Assembly: GCF_018873765.1 (NCBI RefSeq)
Contig: NC_057926.1
Span: 55,255,378-55,319,377 of the forward strand
Source of the DNA: Telopea speciosissima
Lineage: Eukaryota; Streptophyta; Magnoliopsida; Proteales; Proteaceae
Direction: 5' to 3'
DNA: 64,000 nt
In this document: one piece after another, positions 48,737 to 59,860 of the stretch
Position numbering within the stretch: position 1 is the stretch's first letter
Layout of the letters: every line of letters begins with the position of its first letter
Notes under the pieces: generated by a model
Told to the model about the DNA's origin: nothing
Databases searched by the model: none
Seen by the model: the letters and a program-made list of their open reading frames with translations, nothing else
Translations under genes and position numbers: made by a program

Positions 48737-50302
48737 AAAGATATAAAATTTTTATTATTTAAAATCTAAGTAATACATTGATGAAAAGTCAAACTATCAC
48801 TATATTTATTCTTTTTATTTTTACATCTGTTTCTTCCTCACTTTGCCCTTGAAAAAGTGGACAATTAGTTAGAACAACAAGTGCTATAACGAAACTTGTT
48901 GCAAAAGAAGGTATATCTGAATAGGGTATAACACCAAAAAAAATTCTGATTATAGTAGATATTTGACTTTTTTCCCTACTAAATTCTCAGGGACATGTTT
49001 TTAATATTTTAACCTTAGAAGTCTATGTCCTCTTGTACTCATGATCCATGAGTTAGGCTATTGCGTACGCAACGGTTTTCTGCTACATGTATAATTACCA
49101 CGCTCAGCCTTTATTAGATTTTGGTCCTGTCACAACCTCGGTTCCGATATAATTTATTAAGGATTTAGGTATAACTCATTCTATAAAATTAGCCATTAAA
49201 AAGAGGGTTAAACCACTCATTTTCGATGTGAGTTTATTATTTCCATCTTCCGTGTGAAATCCCAACACCCACTTGTTGGATTGCAGATTCACAGTGGTGG
49301 TCGGAAGGTTGGAGGTAGCAATCAGGGGCTCAATCCTCGGTTTTTCTGCCCATAGGTTGAGACTTGAGAGTAGAAAGAAGAAGCAGAAGAAGAGGGTGGC
49401 TTGAACCTAGGTTTGGCCCGCCCAATAAATGAGCAAAATGGTCACTTTTGGTTTGGGACCGATTAGCCGGATAACCCAAGAGTGATCATAGAAGCCATCA
49501 GTTTCAACTTTCAATGACTCTTGGGACCAATAGACTCATCAGTCAGTTTCGATCATGGGCAAAATCGTGTGGACCATTCGAGTCAAACCGACCAAAACCA
49601 TTGGATACCGATCAATTGACAGTCCATTCACATAAAGAAAGAGGAAGGTGAGGTGAAAGAGCACTAGGGGAGTACTACCCATCCCGTAACACTACTCCTT
49701 GGGTGGAAGTGAAAGTATTTAAACATGGAATTGGATGGAATCAAAATTGGTTAGAATCAGTCTAAAAATCTTGAACCTCTGAAAACCCAGTGATCTAGTC
49801 TCAAAAACCCTAAGTTTAGTTCTCTCAAAATGGGCAAAATTGGATTCATTACGGTTAATTCCAATCTAAATCAGCTGATTCAACCAATCTGATTCTAATT
49901 TTTAAAACTATGGTGAAAATAAAATATGGAAGCATGATGAACACCATTTCCAGAATCAGGATCGATCCAAAATCCAGATCAGAAACAGACAAGCCGATTT
50001 GACTCATCCGATCCTTGTAAGGAACCTAGGGTTAAGGCATATTTTGGCATTGGACCCACTGATTCTAAAAGTCATAAAAGCGCCCACCGGAACAGATGAT
50101 TCCCCCATTCCATTTAATGTACCATTGTATGCCATTAATGGAAAGAAATCAAAAAAACCAGTTCCAAGTTTCCAACTCAGTGCACCAATTAGTGGGGTTG
50201 ACCAATGACCAACATTTCAATTTTCAATTTTAACAGATAGTCATGTCGGTATTAATTCCACGCCCATTTCCACGCCCCCCTAAGATGAGCAGAGCAGATA
50301 AT
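48737..50302. other. Intergenic stretch upstream of MSRA5
   Basis: Contains a GATTC/GAATC-type repeat near 49900-49990. No gene found. Confidence 0.45.
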
Positions 50303-50308
50303 CACGTG
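50303..50308. promoter_or_regulatory. G-box CACGTG upstream of MSRA5
   Basis: CACGTG within AATCACGTGTATGG, about 500 bp before the start codon. This core binds bZIP and bHLH factors in plants; a role here is inference only. Confidence 0.3.
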
Positions 50309-50806
50309 TATGGATCATCTGTACGTACGCGCAGGTGAACGTACGTGTGGAGGTAATTACTTATTTTTTTATTTCCATTAATACCCCTCATACCCTTGTA
50401 AATGGCAAAAAAATGGATACGTGCAGAGGAAACTGGACTCGGTGCAGAGGAACTGGACTCGATAAACAGTGGGAAAGTATTTTATGTTTCCCCGACAAAG
50501 GGTCACAATTCCCTTTTTTAGTTTATTGATAATTCAACACGGCTGTAGAAGACGACGAAGCGTTCTCCGTTCATATTCTATAGTTTTCCAGAATCATATA
50601 CCCATTTGACTTTGAAGTTTGAAGAGCTCAACACCTGTTTCTTGTTTTCCAAAACCACTAAATCCTAAATGGTTTATGCATATACATACATAGTCTGATA
50701 ACAGAAACACGGAAAGGAGCGTAGAATCAAAGAATCAAACAGAGTCCATAAGCAGTCTGTTCAATTCTTAATTTGTTCTTACTCATTGGATCATTCTCAT
50801 AATAAT

Positions 50807-52094
50807 ATGTATCAATTACTTCTTCAGCCCAAACTTGAGATTCCTCCGTCTGAAACAAAATCCACACTTGCTGTTCCATTGGAGTTTCTCGGTGAAGCAG
50901 CTTTTGCAGGAGGTTCTCTCTCTCTCTCTCTCTCTCTGTGTTTGTGCTCGCGCAGTTCAATTAACCAATCTGTGACTGCAATTGTAGCTAGTTTTTGGGG
51001 CATTGAAGCCGCGTTTGGGGGTGTAGAAGGAGTTGTGAAAACGGCTACTGGATATTGTGGAGGAACCTTTCGGAAACCTTCACATAGAGAGGTGAAGAAA
51101 ACTGAAAATCTAAGAAATCCATTTCCAAAACCTTCATTATTCTCTCAATAATTCTTCGTCAGTGATACATGATTAGTGATTTGCAGGTTCTTGAAGGAAT
51201 TACAGGCCACACTGAATCAGTTAAAGTCATATATGATACGCGAAAGATAACTTACCGATCTCTCTGTGATAAGTTCTGGGAAACCCACGATCCCACCAAC
51301 AAAGAATATCTGGTAATTCACTTCTCTTTGTTGACATATTTATTGGGTTTGTGTCTTTTCTTTTTGTTCCTGTTCCCTTAATTCTTTGGGACCGCAGAGC
51401 TTTGGGGTTAGTACACACTATCGATCTGCTATCTTTTACGCAACGGAGGAACAGAGGAAGCAAGCCCAGGAGTCAAAGATCAGAAGACAGATGAAGCTGA
51501 ACAAGAGGATTGTGACAAAGATAATTGCTTTGGATTATTCAGATTTCTTCCATGCAGAAAACCAACATCAAAAGTATTATTTACAGAGGAACCATTGGCT
51601 GTGCGGGAGTTTAAATTTGAGAAGCACAGAGCAGTTCACCGATTCAACCACAGCAAGTAGACTAAATGGGTAAGTAAATGAAAAAACTCTGAAAACAACT
51701 GGTGTCGTGGTGTAGTTGGTTATCACGTCAGTCTAACACACTGAAGGTCTCCGGTTCGAGTCCGGGCGACGCCAATTTCCCAATAATATTTTTGCTTTTT
51801 CTCCTTCTTGCTTTCTGGTATTGGGTTTGGTCCAGAAGAGACCCAGAACAGAAATGAGTTCAGCAGAAGTTCAGTCCAGTCGGGCCTGATTAGAACCAGA
51901 TGGGTAATAATCCATTTCATATTGGTTGTGTTTGCAGGATATTAGCTCTGGATGGAAAGGTAGCTGTTGATGAACTGGAGAGATTTATGAGTAGTACTGA
52001 GTTGCCGAAACAAACCATGCTTGTCTGTGAAGGAATAATTCAAGACTTTGGTGGAAAAGAAAGTGGAAGGAAACACAATTTAATTACATTTTAG
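50807..52094 (+). CDS. MSRA5: Peptide methionine sulfoxide reductase A5-like, 5 exons, complete
   Basis: MsrA-family protein; the family reduces methionine-S-sulfoxide in proteins. Exons: 50807-50912, 50988-51091, 51187-51312, 51398-51669, 51938-52094; 765 nt, 254 residues, all GT-AG, in frame throughout. I chose the ATG of MYQLLLQP, the first in frame. Motifs: FLGEAAFAGASFWGIEAAFGG, GYCGGTF, TGHTESVKVIYD, FWETHDPTNKEY, STHYRSAIFY and AENQHQKYYLQ. The catalytic Cys of the usual GCFW box is Ser37 here (ASFW), as I recall for Arabidopsis MSRA5, so classical reductase chemistry is doubtful. The C-terminal half (RRQMKLNKRIVTKI, then a helical tail) is extra to bacterial MsrA. Intron 1 is 75 nt, in frame and stop-free. 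Intron 4 carries a tRNA gene. Confidence 0.92.
50914..50937 (+). repeat. (TC)n microsatellite at the intron 1 donor of MSRA5
   Basis: A CT dinucleotide run starting directly after the GT donor (GAG|GTTCTCTCTC). Confidence 0.85.
51701..51774 (+). tRNA. tRNA-Val (anticodon AAC)
   Basis: Seven-base acceptor stem GGTGTCG/CGACGCC with one G-T wobble and discriminator A. Internal promoter boxes are visible: A box TGGTGTAGTTGG and B box GGTTCGAGTCC. The anticodon loop CTAACAC gives AAC, decoding GTT and, after inosine editing, other Val codons. A TTTTT stretch 15 bp downstream can end pol III transcription. No intron and no encoded CCA (normal in eukaryotes). It lies sense-oriented in intron 4 of MSRA5. 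Confidence 0.93.
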
Positions 52095-52650
52095 GGAAGG
52101 CAGGAGTAGAATTTTTTTTTGTTTAAACAGAAGACCCCAGTTGCTACTTGGGAATGTTTATGATTTATACCTTTTGTGCCTTGGTTGATAGGCCAAATTG
52201 AGGATTAAATTGGGTCCAAGGAAATAAGGTTTTTGTCTCTAAGATGGAGGATGGAGATGGAATCTTTTCATATATCATTATGTGACCTTATGATTGGATT
52301 TGCAAACAATGATTTCCCTCATTAAACTCCCACTCCTTGTTATACGTGTTTGAAATTATCCTTCTGATCTCATCCAAGTGTCAGATGTGGTGGCTCAAGA
52401 GGTTTTTTGTACACCGTGGGTGAATGGAAACACAATCCTTTAAATTTAGTTACAACCATCCTATGCCGCCTGTCCATGCAATCCACTACTAACTGATGTT
52501 TCGAGAGAAGCTTCGAGAGGAGCATGGTTATAGAGCTTAGAGCAAGAAACTTAATAAAACACACATTGTGAGAATTGTTGAACAACTTTCAACAATTATG
52601 CAAGGAAAAATCCAATCTTAATCATCTACGACTGTAATGTTTCGATCAAA
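52095..52650. other. 3' region of MSRA5
   Basis: MSRA5 3'UTR expected just after 52094; nothing else recognised before the LINE tail. Confidence 0.5.
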
Positions 52651-52654
52651 AGCA

Positions 52655-52910
52655 AGAAAAAAAAAATTATTAAGAGAAAAAGAGACGGTGCATAATCTTG
52701 CCCCGAAAGTCTAGAAAATATAAAAGGAGGGGGGATTACTACTCCACTAAACATGAGAAATGTTGAAACACAAGGCTCGTGAAACCAAGACATGAGCCTT
52801 TCTATTAGAGGACCAAGGAACATGACGAAACAAAACATCAAAACCGAGGATTCAACCTAATAGTATCTTCAGCAATGGCCCTAGTGACCCAATCTAAACA
52901 AGTAACAACA
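52655..52910 (-). mobile_element. LINE L1-d, 3' part (RNase H end)
   Basis: Minus strand shows decayed C-terminal RNase H sequence (LDWVTRAIAEDTIRLNPRF, then a NRKAHVL box) and a T-rich 3' end near 52660. It continues upstream at 55764, across LINE L1-c. Confidence 0.6.
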
Positions 52911-52925
52911 TTATTGAAGAAATTT
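52911..52925. repeat. Target duplication of LINE L1-c (left copy)
   Basis: TTATTGAAGAAATTT, identical to 55764-55778. Confidence 0.88.
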
Positions 52926-55763
52926 TTTTTTTTTTTAGCCCGAACTTCTCTGGAACCCGGGCCGGCCCCAAGGATTTTATTAGATGAAAAATAATCAAGA
53001 ATACAAGAGGAGGGGACGTACCCGCCTTACCCCTAACCCATACAAATTAATCACTCATTAAGACACTCTCTAGCACCCAAAACCCGGTTTACAAAAATCC
53101 TACTAGAACCTACATTCTTACTCTGATCATCGGTAGACCCATCGCATCCTCACGAATAATCTTACACAGAGTGTGGGGAAATTGAGCATCCCCGTGAAAC
53201 ACCACATCCCTCTTCCCTTCACAAGCTAAATTAGCCAGATAGTCTGTAGCCCTATTCCCTTCACGAAACGTAAAGGAGATCATAGGTTTCGGGGATTTCA
53301 TCAAACCCAAAATTTCTTGAAACCAATACCAGCCATTCCAATTTCCATGGCTTTTCTTCGCAATACTCAAGATAGTCGTCCTTGAATCTAAGTTAGTATG
53401 GAATTCCTTGAAGCCAAGGCTCTCACAAAGCTTTAAGCCGTCTCGGAACGCCCTCTACTCCGCAATAGTGTTGGTGCGTCTCCATAATAGTTGGCAAAGG
53501 CAGCAATCACCTCTCCTTCCCCATTTCTAATCACTCCTTCTCCCCTCCTAAACCTAGGGTTGTCCTTGCAGGCCCCATCCACGTTGAGCTTGATGACAAA
53601 AGGGGGCTCAGTAGACCAGAATAGGTGTTTTCCAAGCTTTAGGCCGATGAGAAATGCCAAAGAACTGCAATGTTAACTTTTCTTTGAAAGAAGGAGAGTT
53701 GCCCAAAGAAAACGATAGGGGTAATTCAAAAATCCACCTCCTTATGACCCTCACAATGCAGCTAGCAGTCTATGTTTACGGTTGTTTCTCTCTTTTCATA
53801 GCTTCCATAGTATAAAAGATGGAAGCACACCAATGACCCTCCCATAGAGGTTAGAGGAGCTCGCATTGCTGTGCCAAAAAGCGATGCGACTTCGTACATC
53901 CTGCAGCGGTATCAGTTCAACCTCACAAAGCTGCGAATAAAATTCCCATACCTTCCTCGCAATTCCTCCATTAACCAGCACATGAGACGCAGTTTCTATG
54001 CACCCATCCACGCATCACCTGCCAAGAGAAGAATCCTACCTTTGGGGGAACCGAATTGTTCCAACACCACTTTGCAAATGGCCTTTATGCTTCGATCTGC
54101 CTTAGTTCATTCCAAAGGGAATGCGTGGTGAGCTTCCCATCACTTGTCGGTTTCCATATTAAGCAATCTTCCCGGTCCGACAGTGAAAAATTTCCAACCA
54201 AAATTCCATTGCGCCCCATGGCTGAATCTATTTTATTCAAAATCTCCATATTCCAGGTCCCATCTCTAAATAGCACTTCTTTAACACGAATCGTCAGATC
54301 CATATGTAAGGCTCCATCAACAAAGTCCATAAGCACACCCCACCCTGACCAGTTGTCTAGCCAAAATAGGACATCTCCCTTTCTTAGAAGCCATTGAGAG
54401 TTTGCAAGGATAAAATCTTTATGGCGAAGCGCCTCTCTCCAAGACATCATTCTTGTTGCCCTCACACCTGCAAGAGCTAAGTGCTCGTTTTTTAGGTACT
54501 TCCCTTTGAAGAGAGAGCACCACAGGGAATCACTGGCCATAAGTCTCCAAAGTCCTTTCAATCTCAGCGCCTTTCCCATGTCTCCAATGTGTTGAATCCC
54601 TAGACCGCCTTCCGAGCAAGGCACACATATTTTTTTCCAGGCAACCCAGTGATGCCGTTTACCCCATTCCGACGTGCCCCACAAAAAATCAACACATATG
54701 CCGTTGAATTTCCTTACCACTAATTTTGGCAGATCCAAGGTGGACATAATGTGTATTGGCACAGAGGACAACACGTGTTTGAGCAAGACGACCCTTCCAC
54801 CCGATGAGAGAATTTTTCCTTGCCAGCCCGCCACCTTGGATCTCAACTTTGCCAGTAACCCATCAAAATAACTCACTCGCAGGAGTCCTATGTATAAAGG
54901 GGCGCCCAGGTAGGTGATTGGCAGTCTTTTCCTAGGAAACCCGATTATCAATTCCACCATTCGGCTCCTGTGGCTCGAAGCTTTTTCACTCATCACAAAA
55001 CAACTTTTCAACTTGTTAACCAACTGGCCTGAGGCCCCTTCATACCTGCATATGAAACCACATACCTTCTTCAATGACGACTTCAGGCCTTTGGTGAAGA
55101 TTATCGTGTCATCTGCGAACAGACTGTGTGAAATCCCTGGGCACCCTCGAGGCAGTCGAAAGAACTCGGCTTGTCCTTCCAAGAAAAGAGATTTTAAGCC
55201 ACGACTCAATACTTCCTCAGCCAGAATAAAAAGTGCAGGTGAAAGAGGATCCCCTTGTCTCACCCCCCTAGTAGACTTGAAAAACCCTGCAGGCTTTCCC
55301 CCCATAACTATTGAGAACCAGCAGTTCACAACTGTCTTTTTCACCAGCTGCACCCATCCTGGAGCAAAGCCAAACTTACTTAAAACCTTGAATAAAAAAT
55401 CTCACTCCAAACGGTCGTACGCCTTAGCGATGTCCAACTTCAGAATCACTTTTCATCCTCTGGTTTTTCTATTGATTTCAAGAGCAACTTCCTGTACCAA
55501 CGCAATGTTATCATGGATGTTGCGGCTTTGAACAAATGCTCCTTGTTCCTCCAAAATGATGAAGGGAAGGGTGCCAGCAAGCCTCGTCGATATCACCTTG
55601 GCTAAAATTTTGAATGAGAAGTTGCATAGGCTGATGGGGCGAAAGTTAGCCATGGTCTCCGGGTTATCTTTATTCGGAATCAGCACCAAATTAATAGAGG
55701 TATAACATCGCAGCAGGGCACCCCCTGTAAAAAATTCTTTGACCGCAGCCCCCACATCAAATT
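52926..55763 (-). mobile_element. LINE L1-c, 5'-truncated
   Basis: Same family as L1-b. It starts inside RT (GAAVKEFFTGGALLR near 55740), continues with [38 protein letters not shown] and FADDTIIF, and ends with the shared tail GACCCGGGTTCCAGAGAAG complement and poly-A (poly-T at about 52923-52938). Exact 15-bp duplications define both borders. It landed inside L1-d. Confidence 0.92.
53110..55755 (-). pseudogene. L1-c ORF2 remnant: RT, thumb, zinc region, RNase H
   Basis: Readable minus-strand segments run from 55755 (RT fingers, IHDNIALVQEV) through a stop after NRKTRG near 55453, then 55353-54085 (palm with FADD, thumb, connection domain down to TSDGKLTTHSLWNEL), a zinc-like region near 53800-54010 (IETASHVLVNGG), and RNase H from 53660 ([11 protein letters not shown]) to 53110 (FREGNRATDYLAN). 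A frameshift near 53440-53460 breaks RNase H. The RT catalytic box is intact. The endonuclease is missing by truncation, so the copy cannot move by itself. Confidence 0.9.
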
Positions 55764-55778
55764 TTATTGAAGAAATTT
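55764..55778. repeat. Target duplication of LINE L1-c (right copy)
   Basis: TTATTGAAGAAATTT, identical to 52911-52925. Confidence 0.88.
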
Positions 55779-56372
55779 ACAAGACAATAATCAGAGAAAA
55801 CAACTAAAGGAAATAGATTAAGGAAAATAGCCAGCAAGATTTCATCTCTAATAGTTTGCCATCTCTAATAGTTTCTCCTTCAGCATCAACGGCCAAAAAA
55901 ACTAATGCCGCATCTACATTTGGAAGCCACAAATGACCCATCTTTCAAGTGAAAATGACTCCTCTGCTTCCTTTAGAATTATCGAACACCGGAGAATGAG
56001 ATCTTAATCCCGGTGTAGGGCAAGCCACTGTAGCAGAGAAAGAGCTAAACGTAGAAGCAGAGGTGTGAGCATTTGTTATTGTAGATGTAAATGTGGCCAT
56101 GGTGCCAAGAAGATTAGGATCCACATGGTCAAAAACATCCCTGTTACGGGATTTCCAGATCTGCCACATCAAAGAAGACCAAACACTATTAAAATCCTTC
56201 TTATTTGGGACATCCTTATACCTAACAAATAGGAAATTCAGCCATTCTTTGAAGGTCTCACCATTATACCCCTGAGTATTAAAGCGAAGGGGGGATACAA
56301 ACTAGCAGGCGATCACAAACGGGTGAAAAAAACAAAGCATGAACATTGGACTCTTCTAGGATCACTGAATTT

Positions 56373-56548
56373 GGATCGTCTATGGCTTGCCAGACCGTAG
56401 CAGCCATAACAGCGCCCTAATGAGCGCGGTGCAATGACCGCCTTACCCCTGCCCGAGCGCCTTGCCCGAGCAGAGGTAAGGCGGTCATTGCACAGCATCT
56501 CATTAGTGCGCTGCTATGGCTGCTACGGGCAGCAGGCCATAGACGATC
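56373..56548. mobile_element. Foldback MITE, hairpin 7 (best preserved)
   Basis: Arms of about 80 bp: GGATCGTCTATGG and CCGTAGCAGCCAT pair with ATGGCTGCTACGG and CCATAGACGATC; the inner GCAATGACCGCCTTACCCC pairs with GAGGTAAGGCGGTCATTGC. Loop holds two CCCGAGC words. Inserted between the codons for AIFPVYLT and NSVILEES of L1-d, which dates it after that LINE. No clear flanking duplication. Confidence 0.85.
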
Positions 56549-56925
56549 AGTTAAATAGACAGGAAAAATAGCATTGGTACGTAAAAGAATTTATGAGCAA
56601 CTAAGAACTGATTAACAACCAAGGCATTAGAACAGCATTTCCATACAAAAAATATAATCTTGGGAATTATACAACGATTCCAAATATCAATCCAAAAGGA
56701 GGAAGAAGAGGGGGAGACAATGTTACAAGATGAAAATATAGCAAAATAAGCTGATCTAAGAGTAAATAGACCTGAACGTGTATGCACACATGACCATTCA
56801 TCCTCTTTATTTGTAAGGGAAATAGGGATTGAGAAATTGCAAGGTTCTCAGATGGGGAAAATAAAGACCTGATTAGAGGCAGGTTCCATTGTTCGAAAGA
56901 GAATCAAATAGATCAGAGTTTAGAG

Positions 56926-58283
56926 TCTAGGGAAATACGAGGAGTACTCAGAACGCTGGGTTTCAAAAATAGAAAAATTGCCAATTCTAACTATAACATC
57001 CTGGGTTTCTATGGTTCAAATCGATTCCAACTTAATCGAAACCAACTAGACCTGATTTGGATCTTGATTCCGAATTCTATATCCTTTTCTGAGACCAAAA
57101 TAAATAAATTAAAAAACTAGTGTAATCCCAATTTCCAACGCATACAAAATAATGAGAGTAGGGCTGAAATTTGGGCTGCAATCCAATGTTTACCTCCACT
57201 GACTGACATTTCCCAATCTTACATTACCAATCCATGGGTTGGTTGGAACATGCTAGCAAAAGGCTAGGCTGCCATTTGGTTTGAAGTTTTATAGGAGGAT
57301 ACAGTAGGATGGGAACATATCCATACCCATCTCTCCAATAGAAAAAATTCCACCTCTATCCAAGGTGGTTCCCCATACCCATTTATTAAAATATCATTGC
57401 CTTATGGTGTGAATGGGTTGACATAGGTGGAAACGACTACACCTCCATGGAGAAGTGGTCCAAGTTAAGGATTTGATTGCCACACAACTAAAAAGTTCAT
57501 GTTGCTTGGCTTTTTTCCTTCCCTTTTTTTCCCCTTTAGCCAAATGACAATTTTGTTACCACACAACTAACAATGAATTGTTGTTTGGCTTTTTTCTTCA
57601 AGAAAGTTTTCTTCCATCACGCGGTGAAAGTTTCACCGCACTATCCTAGGGTTCACAAGGGTTTTAGCATGTTTCTTTAAATATCCTTTGGATACTCTCT
57701 CATGCGCATCTAAAGCTCTGTGGTGAATGAAATTTTATTAACCGTGATTTAAGAAAAACTTGGTTCATCTTGTTATCTGTTGAGATATGCAAATTCATGT
57801 CATTAATGTATAATGGTTTGATTTTTAACCCAATGTAACATCAAATGATGATCAACATATGTCATGATAAAAGGCTTTGATTTTTTCTTAGGAGATAAGA
57901 TTAAGGAGAGAAGTGTGGGATTCAACCCCCAAGATTTGGCTACTATGCTTTGGAATCTTAAGGCTTTGATTATTGGGAAAATTACAAGGGGCTACCTCAT
58001 TTCAATGTTTTTCTTAAATTGTGAAAGTTGTAAAATGGCCATTGGTAACATTATTTTTGAAAATTTCAAGAGTAACAATATCTCTTGTGAAGTCTAGATT
58101 ACCTTCTGTCAAATATTTAAGGTGGTGAGGGATTACGATGCGTCAAATGGGGGGCATATGGTCATTTCGATTCCTTATTGTGATAGAGGGCACGACTTGC
58201 ACGACCATGCACAAAACTTTTGCCCAATATTTAATAACACCCATTAAATTATTTCTAAAAAAAATATAACTCAAAGGAATCTA
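56926..58283. other. Intergenic stretch
   Basis: GATTC/GAATC-type repeat near 57000-57080. ACCACACAACTAA followed by TTG-TTGGCTTTTTTC occurs at about 57480 and 57558, an imperfect tandem copy. An ATG-less-supported frame at 57864-58097 has no recognisable motif. Confidence 0.4.
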
Positions 58284-58446
58284 ATTCCTCTCAGGTTCCT
58301 GTCAGGTCGAGGTTCGTAGGTTCCTCTCATAGGGGCCGAGAAATAGCGATCTCCCCTGCCCGAACACATTGCCCGGTTGGGGTGAGGTCGTTATTTCCGC
58401 CTTCCCTATGAGAGGAACCTGAATGGACTGACCTAGGAGGGGAAGG
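58284..58446. mobile_element. Foldback MITE, hairpin 8
   Basis: AGGTTCCTCTCATAGGG near 58319 pairs with CCCTATGAGAGGAACCT near 58403; the inner GAAATAGCGATCTCCCC pairs with GGGGTGAGGTCGTTATTTC. Loop CTGCCCGAACACATTGCCCGG matches the core of hairpins 3 and 7. Confidence 0.8.
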
Positions 58447-58611
58447 AAAAAATGCAACTCAAGGTACACACCTTGTTTTCCTTCTTCCACAAAATTATAG
58501 TATATGTAATTGAGGAAGTAAAAATTATCTTCTTGAAAGTCAAAATTATCTACTTGAAGGGGAAAGTTTAACTTTTTAGGTAGTTGTTATGAAAATGGTC
58601 AAATATTTTCT

Positions 58612-58726
58612 GGGCTGGGGGCGCAAGCTATGCCGAGACACATGGGGGTGGGCAAAATGACCACCTTACCCCCTGAATGGCAGCAATACCTAGCCCATGT
58701 GTCTGGGCATAGCTTACGCTGTGACA
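58612..58726. mobile_element. Foldback MITE, hairpin 9
   Basis: GCAAGCTATGCCGAGACACATGGG pairs with CCCATGTGTCTGGGCATAGC near 58693. The inner AAAATGACCACCTTACCCC is the shared core motif; only one copy of it is left. Confidence 0.75.
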
Positions 58727-59593
58727 CAAAGAACATCAGCCTTATGAAAATATTTGAAACTAAGATGAAGTTTTTTCTTCAGTTATGATGAAAAAAGAGA
58801 ATCTCTGATTCTTTGATTATGTAAATCGATATTAGGCTTGGGCTCAATAAGGACCGCCCACAAGGGGTAGGTCGCGACTCGCGTGATGGAGGGGGGGCGG
58901 TCACTTAAGTGACCAACCCCTTTCCCTGTTGATCTCTATGACTCCCAGTGGGAGTCGACATAGGGTGGGTTGCTCATAGGGGTTTGGCTATAAATAAGTC
59001 TTTAGAGCACAAACCCTAACATATACGATCTAACATCATTCCGGATTTTCTCTCTTCCTCTTCAACTTCTGTGTTTCTTAGGGTTTCCATCATTGCCTAA
59101 GGTTTTGTGATGTGGAGTCCTCTCGTGGAGAGAAGCCTGCAGAGATCATGAAGTGCTCGTAACTGTAAGTCGTCTTCGATCATCCCTTCCACTGTATCTC
59201 TATTCCATTCAAGTAAACCCTAAACTCATGTGTTTAGCATTAATGGAATGCTCATGTATTAACAGATTAAAACAAGAAAAATGTATTTTGTATCCTCGTT
59301 AATCAAGGATGAAAATTAATTATGAAATTCACTAATCCACAAGTGTTCAATCATAGGGTTGAATCATTGTAGATGAGATTCTCTCTTCACCCTAGGTGAG
59401 AGAATTTTTTTTCCTTGAAATAGGTATCACTAGGTAATTCTCCCTCGTTGAAACAATTTCCTTCATTTGAAACATAAGACCCTTTTTTTTATTGTACTTA
59501 AAATGAAAAAGCTCCATAACAAGGGGGAGTTGAAAAACTCCGTAGATAGGTTATATGATTGAGATATCCTATCTAATTTAGAATTTGTTTTGA
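58727..59593. other. Intergenic stretch with promoter-like sequence
   Basis: GGCTATAAATAAGTC at about 58987 looks like a TATA box, followed by a CT-rich leader and a donor-like AACTG|TAAGTC near 59162. No coding sequence follows; may be part of an LTR. Confidence 0.3.
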
Positions 59594-59860
59594 TTTTTTT
59601 TTTGGTGCGAATGAAACTATTCATTGATCTAGTTCAAAAAAGGTGTTACAAAGTTCAGGATCTCCCTTGGAAAAGGAGATTCCCAACAGCAGCACAAATG
59701 GCACAAGAGGCCCCACTTAACTAACGAATGGGCTGCACCATTTCCTTCCCTACTTCTATGAAATGAATGATCAAATGATCTACATTCACACACACACACA
59801 CACAAAGGTATGATAAAACCCATGGATCTTGGAACTGACATAGTTATAACTTATAAGTGT
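59594..59860 (-). mobile_element. LINE L1-e, 3' end only
   Basis: Minus strand ends an RNase H domain (FHRSREGNGAAHSLVKWGL, then PREILNFVTPFLN and a stop), followed by a short 3'UTR and poly-A (T-run at 59594-59603). A (CA)n run interrupts the frame at about 59787-59804. Confidence 0.7.

Larger units (their letters stand above)
55764..56925 (-). mobile_element. LINE L1-d, upstream part
   Basis: Minus strand carries zf-RVT-type sequence: IPISLTNKEDEWSCVHTRSG near 56800, FTLRSAYFAIFSS, WIDIWNRCIIPKIIFFVWK (56620-56700), ILEESNVHALFF near 56340, then MWQIWKSRNRDVFDH near 56165 and decayed sequence into the L1-c insertion site. A different family from L1-b and L1-c. Interrupted by the hairpin at 56373. 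Fragmentary at both ends. Confidence 0.75.

Noticed and set aside
50786-51151. A single unspliced exon for the MSRA5 N-terminus starting at 50786
   Set aside because: The codon at 50786 is not ATG, and removing the 75-nt intron gives the family motif FLGEAAFAGASFWGIE. Kept only as a retained-intron possibility.
53491-55531. Plus-strand open frames across L1-c, up to 205 codons
   Set aside because: Antisense of RT and RNase H coding; low-complexity and without homology signs.
56363-56560. A 9-bp target duplication around hairpin 7
   Set aside because: The flanks (CACTGAATTT and AGTTAAATA) do not match at any tested offset.
57864-58097. 77-codon frame with LATMLWNLKAL
   Set aside because: No motif, no splice context, AT-rich surroundings; not enough support to call a gene.
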